64,000 bases of DNA from Winogradskyella wandonensis (GTDB taxonomy: Bacteria > Bacteroidota > Bacteroidia > Flavobacteriales > Flavobacteriaceae): positions 589,020 to 653,019 of the forward strand of contig NZ_SMGI01000001.1 in NCBI RefSeq assembly GCF_004346845.1, in the 5' to 3' direction. Below are positions 8,282 through 17,473 of this stretch, piece by piece. A program made the position numbers and the translations under genes. The stretch's first letter is position 1. Every line of letters begins with the position of its first letter. Under the pieces are notes generated by a model. The model saw nothing but the letters and a program-made list of their open reading frames with translations, searched no databases and had not been told where the DNA came from.

Positions 8282-9735
8282 TAGGCTTTCTCAAATAAAA
8301 ATACAGTCTCAATATGGGCTGTATGTGGAAACTGGTCTACTAAACTAAACTTTTTTATAGTATAACCGGATTGCATTAATTGCTCCGTATCTCTCGCTTG
8401 CGTAGCAGGATTACAAGATACATAAACCAAACGGTCTGCATTGAGGTTTATTATTTTTTTAAGGGTTTTTGGAGCAATGCCAGCACGAGCAGGATCAAGA
8501 ATTATAGTCTTTATTTTATTATTATATTCTGGGTGTTCGTTTAAGAATTTACCAACATCTGCGGCGTAGAATTTTAAACCTTCGATACCGTTACGTTTGG
8601 CATTTTCCTTGGCGTCTTCGATGGCTGAAGCTACAATATCTACACCAACAATCTTTGTATTATTACTACGTGATGCTAAGATTTGCCCTATAGTTCCTGT
8701 TCCACAGAATAAATCCATAACCACAGAGTCATCAATGGCTGATTTATCGTCCAGAGCATAATCTATTACTTTAGAATACAGCTTTTCGGCCGACTTAGGA
8801 TTGGTTTGAAAAAAGCTTTTCATACTAATCTCAAAATTTAAACCCAGAAGCTCTTCAACGATTTTATCTTCGCCATAAACAAGATTAATGCTTCCTGTTA
8901 TAGCGATGGTTCGGTCTCCAATTTCGTCATTCGTAGTTTGTAATAATCCCGCAACGCGGTCTCCAAAAAGTTCTACTAAATACTGAGCAAAAGCATCTAA
9001 ATTAAACTTTGGTAAATCGTAAGACGTGGTCACTAAATTGAATAATAAGCGATTTGTCTTATAAGACTTGCGGACCACTAAATATCTAAAAAATCCTTCT
9101 TTGCGTGGTGCATGCCAAGGTGCTAACCCAGTATTTTGGCAATACGCTCTAATGAGTTTAAGATTATCTTCAACCTGCTTGTCAAAAAGACCAGAGTCGT
9201 TATTAAGATTATCGCCACACCACCAAGTACCACGTTTTTTAAAACCTAAAGTAAACTCGTTTACATCAGTTTTAAGTTCGTGGTTATAACCAATAGCAGA
9301 GAAACCGTATTCCATTTTATTACGGTAATGGAAGGTATTTGGCGAAGTAACAAACTCATCAAACTTATCTTCTATATTGCTTACTTTACCTATACGCTTA
9401 AAAAGCTCTAGCGTACTTTGCTTTTTATAGGCGTGTTGTTTCTCTATAGGGAGCTTAATGTATGGTGCGCCAGGAATCTGTTGGTAAGGAACGTCCACCT
9501 CATCTTCAGACGCTTTTATAACCTCGAGCAACTTGCACTCGGCATATGTTTTACTTGATTTTTTAACCTGCGCTTTTACCAATTGGCCAGGAAGTGTGTT
9601 AGGCACAAAAACCACAAATTCGCCATGTTCGTTGCGGATGCGTCCAATACCTTTACCGCCAAAGGCATAATCTTCAATCAACAAATCTAGGATTTGTCCG
9701 CGTTTTACAAACTTGTTTCGTTCTCTTCTTGGCAT
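8281..9735 (-). CDS. rlmD: RNA m5U methyltransferase, TrmA/RlmD family
   Basis: A 484-residue SAM-dependent enzyme that should methylate C5 of a uridine in 23S rRNA. An N-terminal TRAM domain (about 10-70, with GGKGIGRI) is followed by SFFQTNPKSAEKLY, SAM motif VMDLFCGTGTIGQIL, DPARAGI, the catalytic cysteine loop YVSCNPATQARD, and HIETVFLFEK with the proton-accepting Glu. The CxxxxxCxxC iron-sulfur motif of E. coli RlmD is absent: the equivalent stretch reads PYQQIPGAPYIKLPIEKQ. The family is certain; the exact target uridine is less so. It leads the operon with the DUF6452 and DUF6048-like genes. Confidence 0.85.
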   Translation of the reverse strand: MPRRERNKFVKRGQILDLLIEDYAFGGKGIGRIRNEHGEFVVFVPNTLPGQLVKAQVKKSSKTYAECKLLEVIKASEDEVDVPYQQIPGAPYIKLPIEKQHAYKKQSTLELFKRIGKVSNIEDKFDEFVTSPNTFHYRNKMEYGFSAIGYNHELKTDVNEFTLGFKKRGTWWCGDNLNNDSGLFDKQVEDNLKLIRAYCQNTGLAPWHAPRKEGFFRYLVVRKSYKTNRLLFNLVTTSYDLPKFNLDAFAQYLVELFGDRVAGLLQTTNDEIGDRTIAITGSINLVYGEDKIVEELLGLNFEISMKSFFQTNPKSAEKLYSKVIDYALDDKSAIDDSVVMDLFCGTGTIGQILASRSNNTKIVGVDIVASAIEDAKENAKRNGIEGLKFYAADVGKFLNEHPEYNNKIKTIILDPARAGIAPKTLKKIINLNADRLVYVSCNPATQARDTEQLMQSGYTIKKFSLVDQFPHTAHIETVFLFEKA

Positions 9736-9753
9736 TTATAAAAAATTAGAGTG

Positions 9754-9761
9754 CAAAGATA
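9754..9761 (-). promoter_or_regulatory. Promoter -7 box TATCTTTG for the rlmD operon
   Basis: Exact match to the Bacteroidota -7 consensus TAnnTTTG, 18 bases before the rlmD-family ATG. No convincing TTG -33 element was found at the normal spacing, so the call rests on the -7 box and position. Confidence 0.55.
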
Positions 9762-9823
9762 TCTTTATTTAGGAAATTGAATTAAAACTCTGCTTTTATA
9801 ATTTCTATATTATCATTAATTTG

Positions 9824-9939
9824 CAGCTTCTAGGGATGATTTCTTTCCCACGCTGAATTTTCGTCCCGATACTTCTGGGATTCGGAAGGATAAAGGTAGA
9901 CAAGGAATGGTTATTTACTAATTTAAAAACAAATTAAAA
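9824..9939 (+). other. Leader region of rocD with a small imperfect hairpin
   Basis: No gene. A TTAATTTG word at 9816-9823 could be a non-consensus -7 box, giving a leader of about 110 bases. It contains tcccgatacttctggga (9870-9887 region), whose ends pair over 4 bases. Confidence 0.35.
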
Positions 9940-11220
9940 ATGGCTGTTTTAGACCACATTTCATCGCAAGAGGCGATGGCACTAGAAAATAAGTATGGAG
10001 CACAAAATTATCATCCATTACCCGTAGTATTATCTAAAGGCGAAGGCGTTTATGTGTGGGACGTAGAAGGAAAAAAGTATTACGATTTTTTATCGGCCTA
10101 CTCCTCATTGAATCAAGGACACTGTCATCCAAAGATTGTTAATGCTATGACTGAGCAAGCTCAGCGATTAACGCTTACTTCTCGTGCATTTTACAATGAC
10201 ATGCTTGGGCGTTACGAAAAATATGCTACGGAGTATTTTAAGTTTGATAAAATGTTGCCTATGAACTCTGGAGCGGAAGCTGTAGAAACTGCATTAAAGT
10301 TATGTAGAAAGTGGGCCTATGAGGTAAAAGGAATTGATTTAAATAAAGCCGAAATTGTTGTCTGTAAAAATAATTTTCACGGTAGAACGACTACTATTAT
10401 TTCATTTTCTAACGACCCAGTAGCTCGTAAAAACTTTGGACCTTATACAGATGGATTTATAAAGGTCGAGTACGACAATCTTAAAGAGTTAGAAGATGTA
10501 TTAAGTACAAATCCAAATATCGCTGGTTTTATGGTTGAGCCAATACAAGGCGAAGCTGGTGTGTATGTGCCAAGTGAGAATTATTTAAGAGAAGCCAAAG
10601 CATTGTGCGAGAAATATAATGTCTTATTCATTGCCGACGAAGTACAAACAGGCATCGCCCGTACAGGAAGATTATTGGCAACTTGTGGTGATTGCTCTTG
10701 CGCAAATAAAGATTGTTCTGGTACGCCAGATGTAAAACCAGATGTTTTAGTTTTAGGTAAAGCCTTAAGTGGTGGATTATATCCGGTATCCGCAGTAATG
10801 GCGAATAACGAAATAATGAATGTCATACAACCAGGAAATCACGGTAGTACGTTTGGAGGAAACCCTATTGCTGCTGCTGTTGCTATAGCTGCGTTGGAAG
10901 TTGTGAAAGATGAAAAATTGGCAGAAAATGCAGACTATTTAGGTAAACTTTTTAGGGCCGAAATGAACAAATATATTAAAGACAGTACTATTGTTAATTT
11001 GGTTAGAGGAAGAGGACTGCTCAATGCTATTGTAATTAATGATGATGAAGATAGTGATACGGCTTGGAACATTTGTTTAAGACTAAGAGATAATGGTTTG
11101 CTGGCGAAACCCACACATGGAAATATTATCCGTTTTGCACCACCATTAGTAATGACTGGAGAGCAATTACTCGATTGTGTTTCAATAATTACTAAGACTT
11201 TAAAAGAATTCGAGATTTAG
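9940..11220 (+). CDS. rocD: Ornithine--oxo-acid aminotransferase
   Basis: A 426-residue class III PLP aminotransferase converting ornithine plus 2-oxoglutarate to glutamate semialdehyde and glutamate. Signatures: [42 protein letters not shown] with D233, and [17 protein letters not shown] with PLP lysine K274. Between these lies a cysteine-rich insertion (C249, C252, C254, C259) not found in the classical enzyme as I know it. The gene has its own upstream region of about 200 bases and ends at a strong terminator. Acetylornithine aminotransferase is less likely given the ornithine-type N-terminus. Confidence 0.93.
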   Translation: MAVLDHISSQEAMALENKYGAQNYHPLPVVLSKGEGVYVWDVEGKKYYDFLSAYSSLNQGHCHPKIVNAMTEQAQRLTLTSRAFYNDMLGRYEKYATEYFKFDKMLPMNSGAEAVETALKLCRKWAYEVKGIDLNKAEIVVCKNNFHGRTTTIISFSNDPVARKNFGPYTDGFIKVEYDNLKELEDVLSTNPNIAGFMVEPIQGEAGVYVPSENYLREAKALCEKYNVLFIADEVQTGIARTGRLLATCGDCSCANKDCSGTPDVKPDVLVLGKALSGGLYPVSAVMANNEIMNVIQPGNHGSTFGGNPIAAAVAIAALEVVKDEKLAENADYLGKLFRAEMNKYIKDSTIVNLVRGRGLLNAIVINDDEDSDTAWNICLRLRDNGLLAKPTHGNIIRFAPPLVMTGEQLLDCVSIITKTLKEFEI

Positions 11221-11240
11221 TAAGATAGAAAATATGAAAT

Positions 11241-11280
11241 AAAAAAAGCGATTTTCAAATAGTTGAAAATCGCTTTTTTT
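11241..11280. terminator. Bidirectional intrinsic terminator after rocD
   Basis: Perfect 18-bp inverted repeat (11241-11258 and 11263-11280) with a 4-base loop. Arms run from an A tract through gcgattttcaa, giving a U tract on either strand. It separates rocD from the convergent CCC-motif gene. Confidence 0.92.
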
Positions 11281-11297
11281 TGATTGTATTATTGAAT

Positions 11298-11636
11298 TTA
11301 TTGGTTTTGGGCTTTTTGCATTTCTTCCATCATTTTCTGAACTGTTTCCATATAAGCATCCCAACCACCCATCTGTTGAATAGAATATAAAGACCAAAGT
11401 AGGTACAATACATTTATAATCAAAATGACTAAAGATACAATTTTAGCTGTGTTCATAGCTTTAGCAGAATCCAAATCATAAGCTTCAGGATTTTCCTTAA
11501 CTTTATTTAATTGTGTATGTGCAATAAAAAAAGCAGCACCAGCTAAAATAAATCCTAGACCACCAAAACAACAGCATAATAAGCCAATAATTGCAAGTAC
11601 ATAAACTAAGGCGGGATTTAATTTTTCTTTTTCCAT
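11298..11636 (-). CDS. CCC-motif small membrane protein
   Basis: A 112-residue protein with two to three membrane helices. The first helix carries a triple cysteine (IIGLLCCCFGGLGF, residues 21-23), the feature after which this Bacteroidota family is named. A second helix lies about 66-84 (KIVSLVILIINVLYLLW). The C-terminus is Met/Gln/Lys rich. It is 11 bases downstream of the DUF2752 gene on the same strand, so the two are probably co-expressed; in this family such pairing recurs. The function is not known. Confidence 0.82.
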   Translation of the reverse strand: MEKEKLNPALVYVLAIIGLLCCCFGGLGFILAGAAFFIAHTQLNKVKENPEAYDLDSAKAMNTAKIVSLVILIINVLYLLWSLYSIQQMGGWDAYMETVQKMMEEMQKAQNQ

Positions 11637-11647
11637 TTTGTTTTCTT

Positions 11648-11950
11648 TTAGTTGATTAAGGTTTTAATAGTAAAGCTTACTACAATGGTTGATGTAGTAA
11701 TAATTGCCAAAATAGTAATTATTTTATTGTAATATTTTATTTTTTTAAAAATGTTAATGCCTATAATAGTAAATAATCCTATTAATGGATAGATGGCAGG
11801 ATACATATAAAAGGCAGCCAAAAACTCACCACGAATCATTAAACTAATTGCACGCTGCATGCCACAACCCATACAGTCAAAGCCAAAAACAGCCTTGTTG
11901 ACGCATGGTAACATATAATCTTCTAATTGTAGCAATAACAACTTCATCAT
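11648..11950 (-). CDS. DUF2752 family membrane protein
   Basis: A 100-residue protein with the DUF2752 core: MLPCVNKAVFGFDCMGCGMQR, in which the CxxCGxxR-like motif lies before a first membrane helix, then AFYMYPAIYPLIGLF and a second helix near the C-terminus. Two adjacent ATG codons (11950 and 11947) could serve as start. It forms a pair with the downstream CCC-motif protein and is divergent from the gene at 12009. The role is unknown; the motif is conserved across this family. Confidence 0.82.
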   Translation of the reverse strand: MMKLLLLQLEDYMLPCVNKAVFGFDCMGCGMQRAISLMIRGEFLAAFYMYPAIYPLIGLFTIIGINIFKKIKYYNKIITILAIITTSTIVVSFTIKTLIN

Positions 11951-11996
11951 TCAAATATAAATGTTTTCATAAACTATCTAAATTACGACTAAACCT

Positions 11997-12004
11997 TATC
12001 TTTG
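11997..12004 (+). promoter_or_regulatory. Promoter -7 box TATCTTTG abutting the start codon
   Basis: Exact TAnnTTTG match with only four bases between the box and the ATG at 12009. With the usual 5-7 base distance from box to transcription start, the transcript would begin at or beside the ATG, suggesting a leaderless mRNA. Confidence 0.6.
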
Positions 12005-12008
12005 TTTT

Positions 12009-12266
12009 ATGACACTTTCAAAATTAATAAATACCATTTGTATTATTTTAGGTGCTGCCGTTGCGATTTATGCAAAAGCTGAAGAAAACCAAAACCCGTA
12101 TGTACTTATCGGCGGAATTGTATTACTAATGTTTGGTCTCTATCGCGTGGCAAGAACCATACCGAGTAAATATGATAATACGCAAGAGGAATCTTTTATA
12201 AAATCTGAAAAAGACACTTCGACTTCGCTCAGTGAACAGATTACAAATCATGAAAAAGTAGACTAA
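12009..12266 (+). CDS. Small two-helix membrane protein
   Basis: An 85-residue hypothetical protein. Two hydrophobic segments (about 6-22, TICIILGAAVAIYAKA, and 31-48, VLIGGIVLLMFGLYRVA) predict two membrane helices with a short loop, followed by a polar, Ser/Glu-rich cytoplasmic tail. I recognise no named domain. The stop codon overlaps the start of the Smr gene by one base, so it is translationally coupled to that gene. The start at 12009 is supported by the promoter box immediately before it. Confidence 0.7.
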   Translation: MTLSKLINTICIILGAAVAIYAKAEENQNPYVLIGGIVLLMFGLYRVARTIPSKYDNTQEESFIKSEKDTSTSLSEQITNHEKVD

Positions 12267-12820
12267 TGAAGGTAGGTGATAAGGTTGAAACAATTGACGA
12301 TGCCATTATAGGTACTGTTACCAAAGTTGATGGTGATACCGTATTTGTTGAAGGTGAAGATGGTTTTGAGTTTCAATTTTCTAAGAATGAATTGATAAAA
12401 CTTAATAAAGACGAATCAATTAATCTAGGGTCTTTTTCAAATCAAAGAATTCAAGAAATAGCTAAAGAAAAAGAGGGCAAACCAAAGCGGAAGAGTTCTG
12501 AAGCTAAATCAAAAAAGCGTCACAGACCTACGTTTGTTGTGGATTTGCATGTTCATCAATTAACAGATTCTACAAAAGGTATGACAAATTTTGATATGTT
12601 AAATCTTCAGCTAGATACCGCAAGAGGTCAGTTAGAATTTGCCATTAGGCAGCGTATGCCTAAAATGGTATTTATTCATGGTGTAGGAGAAGGCGTTTTA
12701 AAACAAGAATTGCACACTGTTTTACGACGTTATAATAATGTGGACTTCTATGATGCGGATTATAGAGAATATGGATTGGGAGCTACCGAGGTTAAGATTT
12801 TTCAGAATGTAGAACCTTAA
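12266..12820 (+). CDS. Smr domain protein (MutS2-like C-terminal domain)
   Basis: A 184-residue protein. The N-terminal 45 residues (MKVGDKVETIDDAIIGTVTK) form a KOW/SH3-like beta barrel; a charged linker follows; residues about 88-182 are an Smr domain with VVDLHVHQL, the helix LDTARGQLEFAI, FIHGVGEGVLKQEL and a C-terminal GATEVKIF. Smr domains in this class are implicated in nucleic-acid nicking. It is not a full MutS2, as the ATPase part is absent. It is coupled to the membrane protein upstream and overlaps the convergent TSP3 gene by four bases. Confidence 0.87.
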   Translation: MKVGDKVETIDDAIIGTVTKVDGDTVFVEGEDGFEFQFSKNELIKLNKDESINLGSFSNQRIQEIAKEKEGKPKRKSSEAKSKKRHRPTFVVDLHVHQLTDSTKGMTNFDMLNLQLDTARGQLEFAIRQRMPKMVFIHGVGEGVLKQELHTVLRRYNNVDFYDADYREYGLGATEVKIFQNVEP

Positions 12821-13764
12821 TCTTCAAATTCTGTAGTCACGGTAACTGTATTTGTTAGTATTCCAAAATCGATGAAATCTTGGCTGATTATTTCTAAGTC
12901 AAAATCTCTAATAATAATAGACGCTACAATTGTCCGTGTATATTGGTTTGTTGGGAATTTACCTGGAGAGCCATAATCCATGTCTTCAATACTATTTAGA
13001 TAATGCGGTGTCAACACCTCATTAACATCGTTTGCCAAATCATCACGAGGATTAAAATTTTGATCTTGGTCTTCGTTTATAGTTAATACGCCATCTTCAT
13101 CATCATCAATATCTAAATGGTCAAATTGGCCATCTCCATCTGTATCTATGAAAATTGCAGTTGGATTATTTTCATCAAAACTATCCATGTCTATTTCAAA
13201 TCGTGTTGGGACGTTATCATCGTCATCATCTTGATCTAGATAATTTGGTATGCCGTCTAAATCAAAATCTTCGGCATTTGGATAATTGCCATTCTCGTCT
13301 GGCGCACCACGACCTTCTAACTCGGAAGGAATACCATCATTGTCATCATCTTCTACAGTAACAGTCACTTCTGCTGTGCCTCCAGAAGCTTCGTAACTTT
13401 CTTGTATTATTAAATCCGAAGGTATCACGGCAGAACATAACTCCCGATTACTTGCTGTATTTGCTAAATCTCTATTGTAGGTTCTGTATAAAAATAGATT
13501 GGAGGAATTATTTATGTTTATAATTTCTGGAGTATTTGCAGGTGTTGGATTAAAAAAAGGTACAACCTCGTCCGTACCTCTGGGAATTATTAATGCTAAC
13601 GATTCAGACGGGTCATCTCTTAAATCGAAGATTGTAAAAACATCAGTATTATTGGCGCATAAATCAAGCTGCTGATCAAATTCTAAATCTATAGTAATAA
13701 CATCTCCATCGTCACAAGCCGTGACAAAAATTAAAGTTATTAGAGCTATAAAATATTTACGCAT
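12817..13764 (-). CDS. Lipoprotein with TSP3-like calcium-binding repeats
   Basis: A 315-residue protein with lipobox FVTAC (Cys at 17). Central residues about 135-235 are a series of Asp-rich repeats: DDDNDGIPSELEGRG, EDFDLDGIPNYLDQDDDD, IDTDGDGQFDHLDIDDDEDG. These are thrombospondin type 3-like Ca2+-binding loops, usually rigid spacers on surface lipoproteins in this phylum. The C-terminal 60 residues are beta-rich and may form a small domain of unknown type. Exposure at the cell surface is inferred. The stop overlaps the convergent Smr gene. Confidence 0.8.
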   Translation of the reverse strand: MRKYFIALITLIFVTACDDGDVITIDLEFDQQLDLCANNTDVFTIFDLRDDPSESLALIIPRGTDEVVPFFNPTPANTPEIININNSSNLFLYRTYNRDLANTASNRELCSAVIPSDLIIQESYEASGGTAEVTVTVEDDDNDGIPSELEGRGAPDENGNYPNAEDFDLDGIPNYLDQDDDDDNVPTRFEIDMDSFDENNPTAIFIDTDGDGQFDHLDIDDDEDGVLTINEDQDQNFNPRDDLANDVNEVLTPHYLNSIEDMDYGSPGKFPTNQYTRTIVASIIIRDFDLEIISQDFIDFGILTNTVTVTTEFED

Positions 13765-13781
13765 ATTTCCTGAGTTTTCAA

Positions 13782-13789
13782 CAAAAATA
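13782..13789 (-). promoter_or_regulatory. Promoter -7 box TATTTTTG for the TSP3 lipoprotein
   Basis: Exact TAnnTTTG match on the minus strand, 17 bases before the ATG at 13764, which predicts a short leader of about ten bases. It is divergent from the box at 13839. Confidence 0.5.
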
Positions 13790-13838
13790 ATTCATTTATC
13801 ATATTATAACGGAGCTTCTATAAAATAATTTTATGCCT

Positions 13839-13846
13839 TATTTTTG
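13839..13846 (+). promoter_or_regulatory. Promoter -7 box TATTTTTG abutting the cysteine desulfurase start
   Basis: Exact TAnnTTTG match ending four bases before the ATG at 13851. It lies downstream of the alternative ATG at 13833, so a transcript from here cannot use that start; this favours the 13851 start and a leaderless message. Confidence 0.6.
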
Positions 13847-13850
13847 TGGC

Positions 13851-14996
13851 ATGAAAAACATCTACCTCGATAGTGCTGCTACGACGCAATTGCGACCAGA
13901 AGTTATTGCTAAAATGACCGAAGTGTTGCAAGAGAATTACGGTAATGCGTCATCCACGCATAGCTTTGGCCGTTCTGCAAAATCAATCATGGAGCAGTGT
14001 CGTAAGAATATTGCAGCACGTTTAAACGTAACTGCTAGTGAAATAATTTTTACTTCGGGTGGTACAGAAGCAGATAATTTAGCGCTAAGAAGTGCAGTTA
14101 GGGATTTAGGTGCAGTTGAAATAATTACATCCAAGATTGAGCATCATGCGGTTTTACATACTGCTGAGCAACTTCAAAAAGAATATAATATCACTATTTC
14201 TTTTGTTCAGCTTGACGAAAACGGAACAGTCGATTACACGCATCTTGAAAGCTTGTTACAAACCGATGGTAAAAAGCTAGTTAGTTTAATGCACATTAAT
14301 AATGAAATTGGCAACATTCTAGATATTAAGTGTGTTGCTGATTTGTGTAAAGCTAATAATGCATTATTTCATACAGACACGGTACAATCCGTAGGTCATT
14401 ACCATTTAGATTTACAGGAAATACAAGTCGATTTCCTAGCGGCAAGTGCCCATAAATTTCATGGGCCAAAAGGTGTAGGATTTTGTTTTATTAGAAAGGA
14501 ATCTGGGCTTAAACCTTTAATTTTTGGAGGCGAGCAGGAGCGAGGCTTCCGTGCTGGCACAGAGTCTTTACATAATATTGTAGGTATGGACGAAGCGCTT
14601 AATATAGCCTACAAACATCTTGAAGAAGAGCGTAATTATGTTAAAGGGTTAAAACAGTATTTTATAGATAGCCTTAATACTAAATTACCAGGATGTCATT
14701 TTAACGGCTATTCATCAGATTTTCAAAAAAGTACATACACGTTGATTAATGTGTGTTTACCGTTACCTGCCGATAAAGCGTTGATGCTTCAATTTCAATT
14801 AGATTTAAAAGGTATTGCATGCTCCAAAGGTAGTGCTTGCCAAAGCGGAAGTTCTATGGCATCCCATGTATTAACTCAAGTTTTACCAGAAGATTTATTG
14901 CAACGTCCATCTGTACGTTTTTCGTTTAGTAAGTATAATACTAAAGAAGAGATTGACTATGTAGTGGATACGCTATGTGAGTTTGCAGAGTCTTAA
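13851..14996 (+). CDS. Cysteine desulfurase (NifS/IscS-type, class V aminotransferase)
   Basis: A 381-residue PLP enzyme releasing sulfur from cysteine for Fe-S or thiolation pathways. MKNIYLDSAATTQLRPEV is the standard N-terminus and supports the start at 13851 over 13833. Further signatures are GNASSTHSFGRSAK, TSGGTEADNLAL, the PLP lysine in AASAHKFHGPKGVGF, RAGTESLHNI and the mobile sulfur-carrying cysteine in ACSKGSACQSG. The sequence fits group I (NifS/IscS-like) rather than SufS. No isc or suf scaffold gene is adjacent, so its pathway is open. The stop overlaps the convergent TonB receptor gene by four bases. Confidence 0.92.
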   Translation: MKNIYLDSAATTQLRPEVIAKMTEVLQENYGNASSTHSFGRSAKSIMEQCRKNIAARLNVTASEIIFTSGGTEADNLALRSAVRDLGAVEIITSKIEHHAVLHTAEQLQKEYNITISFVQLDENGTVDYTHLESLLQTDGKKLVSLMHINNEIGNILDIKCVADLCKANNALFHTDTVQSVGHYHLDLQEIQVDFLAASAHKFHGPKGVGFCFIRKESGLKPLIFGGEQERGFRAGTESLHNIVGMDEALNIAYKHLEEERNYVKGLKQYFIDSLNTKLPGCHFNGYSSDFQKSTYTLINVCLPLPADKALMLQFQLDLKGIACSKGSACQSGSSMASHVLTQVLPEDLLQRPSVRFSFSKYNTKEEIDYVVDTLCEFAES

Positions 14997-17464
14997 AGTC
15001 TTGCTGACAATCTTACATTAAAAACACGTGGCGTTAAAAAATTAGGAATAGCAAACTGACGTTGGCTATTAACATCACGTACCCAAGTATTGGTAATCGC
15101 GTTTTGATTGTTAAACATGTTATAGATTTCGAAGCCTAACGATAAATTGGTAAATGATGCCTTCCATTTTGCGTTATAGCTTTTTTCTGGATTAACAATT
15201 TCGTACAAGATTCCTAAATCGGCACGCCTATAATCGCGTAATCTAAACTGAAAATCATACGGGTCTGCATAACTTGGAGAACCGCCAGGTAAACCTGTAT
15301 TGTAAACGAGGTTGAGATACATTTTTAGGTCAGGCATATTAGGTACATAATCCTGAAATAAGATTCCAAATTTTAAACGCTGGTCTGTAGGACGCGAAAT
15401 ATAGCCACGGTCGTTAATATTTTCTTCGGTTTTTAGGTAGCCAAAACTAAACCAAGATTCTGTTCCAGGAACAAATTCGCCATTTAAGCGCATATCTAAC
15501 CCATAAGCATATGCCTTTGCATCATTATTTGCTCTGTAGCGTATTCTTACATTTTCTAAAGTGTAAGGATTAACATCCGATAGACCTTTATAGTAGGCCT
15601 CTGTCACTAATTTAAATGGCCTATCCCACAGTTTAAAACTGTATTCGTTACCAACTACTACATGAAAAGACTTTTGTGCCTTTACTTTGGGTTGTACGAC
15701 GCCTGAAGAATCTCTTAGTTCTCTATAGAAAGGCGGTTGATAATAGAGACCACCAGCAACTCTAAAGAGCATATCCTTATCCCAGTTTGGTTTTATTGCG
15801 AATTGTGCTCGAGGACTAAACACGGTTTGAGAGTTACTTTCAATACCTTCTCCATTAACTGCCCAACTATGTGCTCTAACACCAATATTATAGTAAGCGT
15901 CGTGCTCGCCAATCTTTGCATTCTTTTTGTATTGTAAAAATGCTTGAAGCCTATTAATCTGCACCTCGTTAAATGCTCTAATATTCTGAAATGCTGTTAA
16001 AGGACCATCAAAAGGAACTTCTGGTTGAAAATTTGTCTGAGTCACCGATGGTGGTCTAATAGAAAAACCTGCAGAATCTATAACCTCTGACTCTACCAAA
16101 CGGTCACGGATATCTTCACGCGTATATTTAACTGACCATTCTAAATTACTATCGTCATCGATGTTGTAATCACCGCGATGTTCTAAATTAAAAATTAGTG
16201 CATCCAAATCATTTCTTGCGCGAGTGAATTGTGAGCCTATACCTTCACTAAATTCAACCTCGCCTAAATCTTCATCTCCAATATTGGTATTGACCTCACC
16301 TAGACGATACTGCGCCAAAATATCGAAATACTCTTGCTCAGTAGCATGGTAAGCTGAGCCAATAAGTTTTAGAGTCGTTTTGTCGTTTAGGAAATAGTTG
16401 GCTTTAAAGGCGCCAAAATAGGTCTGGTATTCTGTTTGTTCTTGGCCTTCGTAAAACACCAGTAACGCCACAGGCTCATCTACGGTACCAAAATTAGTCT
16501 GTCTATTTTCTGGTCTGAAATTGTATTGATTTAACGAGATGTTTCCAAGAAAATTAAGGTGAAATTTATCTGTAAATCTATACGTTAAATACGTTTGTAC
16601 ATCTGCGAACACAGGCTCTACATTTCCATTTGTTTCTAGACTATTTAATACTAAACTATTGTCGCGATATCTTACCCCTGAAATGGTTGAAAATTTACCA
16701 TTCTTTGACGCTGTCTCTACAGCTAGACTTCCGCCTAAAAGACTTAAATCCGCACTAACTCCAAATTTTGAAGGTTTTTTATAGGTAATATCCAATACCG
16801 AAGACAGCTTATCGCCGTAACGAGCTTGAAATCCACCTGCCGAAAAATCGACATTAGATACTAAATCCGTGTTTACAAAACTTAGCCCTTCTTGGTTACC
16901 AGAACGAATTAAAAATGGACGATAGACCTCAATTTCGTTTACATAGACTAAATTTTCATCAAAATTACCACCTCGAACAGAATATTGCGTACTTAACTCG
17001 TTAGAAACATTAACACCAGGAAGTGTTTTTAAGATATTTTCTACGCCTGGTTGAGCACCCTTTATGGTTCTTATAACTTTTGGAGAAATCGTTGTAACTC
17101 CAGTTCTGCTTTGGCTTGTATTTTTATTAATAACCACTTCTGCAATTTGCTCAACATTTATTTTTAAAACAGGATTATACTCTATTTCGCTGCCATTCTT
17201 TAAATTAAATGTTTGTTCAACACGCTTGTGTGCTACATGGGTAAATACAATAATAATGTCTTTATCCGAAGGAATTCTAATTTCGTAAAAACCGTTTTTG
17301 TTTGTGATTGTTCCTTCGCCAGTATTGGATTTTATATTTACGTTTTCTATAGGTTGTTTATTTTCGTCTAAGATAACACCTCTAACAACGGCAGTCTGTG
17401 AAATAGCAGCTAGCGTAAATAAGAAAAAAACGAAAAATAATAGCGGTTTTGAGTGTTTCAACAA
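14993..17464 (-). CDS. TonB-dependent receptor with carboxypeptidase-regulatory domain
   Basis: An 823-residue outer-membrane receptor. Signal peptide at 1-22; carboxypeptidase-regulatory domain at about 25-110 (VRGVILDENKQPIENVNI); plug domain at about 115-235 with GVENILKTLPGVNVSNEL, YSVRGGNFDENLVYVN and ARYGDKLSSVLDITYKKP; then a 22-strand barrel ending FLTPRVFNVRLSARL with a terminal aromatic-type strand. It is shorter than SusC and no SusD gene is present, so it is a stand-alone transporter; the substrate cannot be read. Ten bases separate it from the M23 peptidase gene upstream, so the two form an operon. Confidence 0.92.
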   Translation of the reverse strand: MLKHSKPLLFFVFFLFTLAAISQTAVVRGVILDENKQPIENVNIKSNTGEGTITNKNGFYEIRIPSDKDIIIVFTHVAHKRVEQTFNLKNGSEIEYNPVLKINVEQIAEVVINKNTSQSRTGVTTISPKVIRTIKGAQPGVENILKTLPGVNVSNELSTQYSVRGGNFDENLVYVNEIEVYRPFLIRSGNQEGLSFVNTDLVSNVDFSAGGFQARYGDKLSSVLDITYKKPSKFGVSADLSLLGGSLAVETASKNGKFSTISGVRYRDNSLVLNSLETNGNVEPVFADVQTYLTYRFTDKFHLNFLGNISLNQYNFRPENRQTNFGTVDEPVALLVFYEGQEQTEYQTYFGAFKANYFLNDKTTLKLIGSAYHATEQEYFDILAQYRLGEVNTNIGDEDLGEVEFSEGIGSQFTRARNDLDALIFNLEHRGDYNIDDDSNLEWSVKYTREDIRDRLVESEVIDSAGFSIRPPSVTQTNFQPEVPFDGPLTAFQNIRAFNEVQINRLQAFLQYKKNAKIGEHDAYYNIGVRAHSWAVNGEGIESNSQTVFSPRAQFAIKPNWDKDMLFRVAGGLYYQPPFYRELRDSSGVVQPKVKAQKSFHVVVGNEYSFKLWDRPFKLVTEAYYKGLSDVNPYTLENVRIRYRANNDAKAYAYGLDMRLNGEFVPGTESWFSFGYLKTEENINDRGYISRPTDQRLKFGILFQDYVPNMPDLKMYLNLVYNTGLPGGSPSYADPYDFQFRLRDYRRADLGILYEIVNPEKSYNAKWKASFTNLSLGFEIYNMFNNQNAITNTWVRDVNSQRQFAIPNFLTPRVFNVRLSARL

Positions 17465-17473
17465 TGTATAGTT

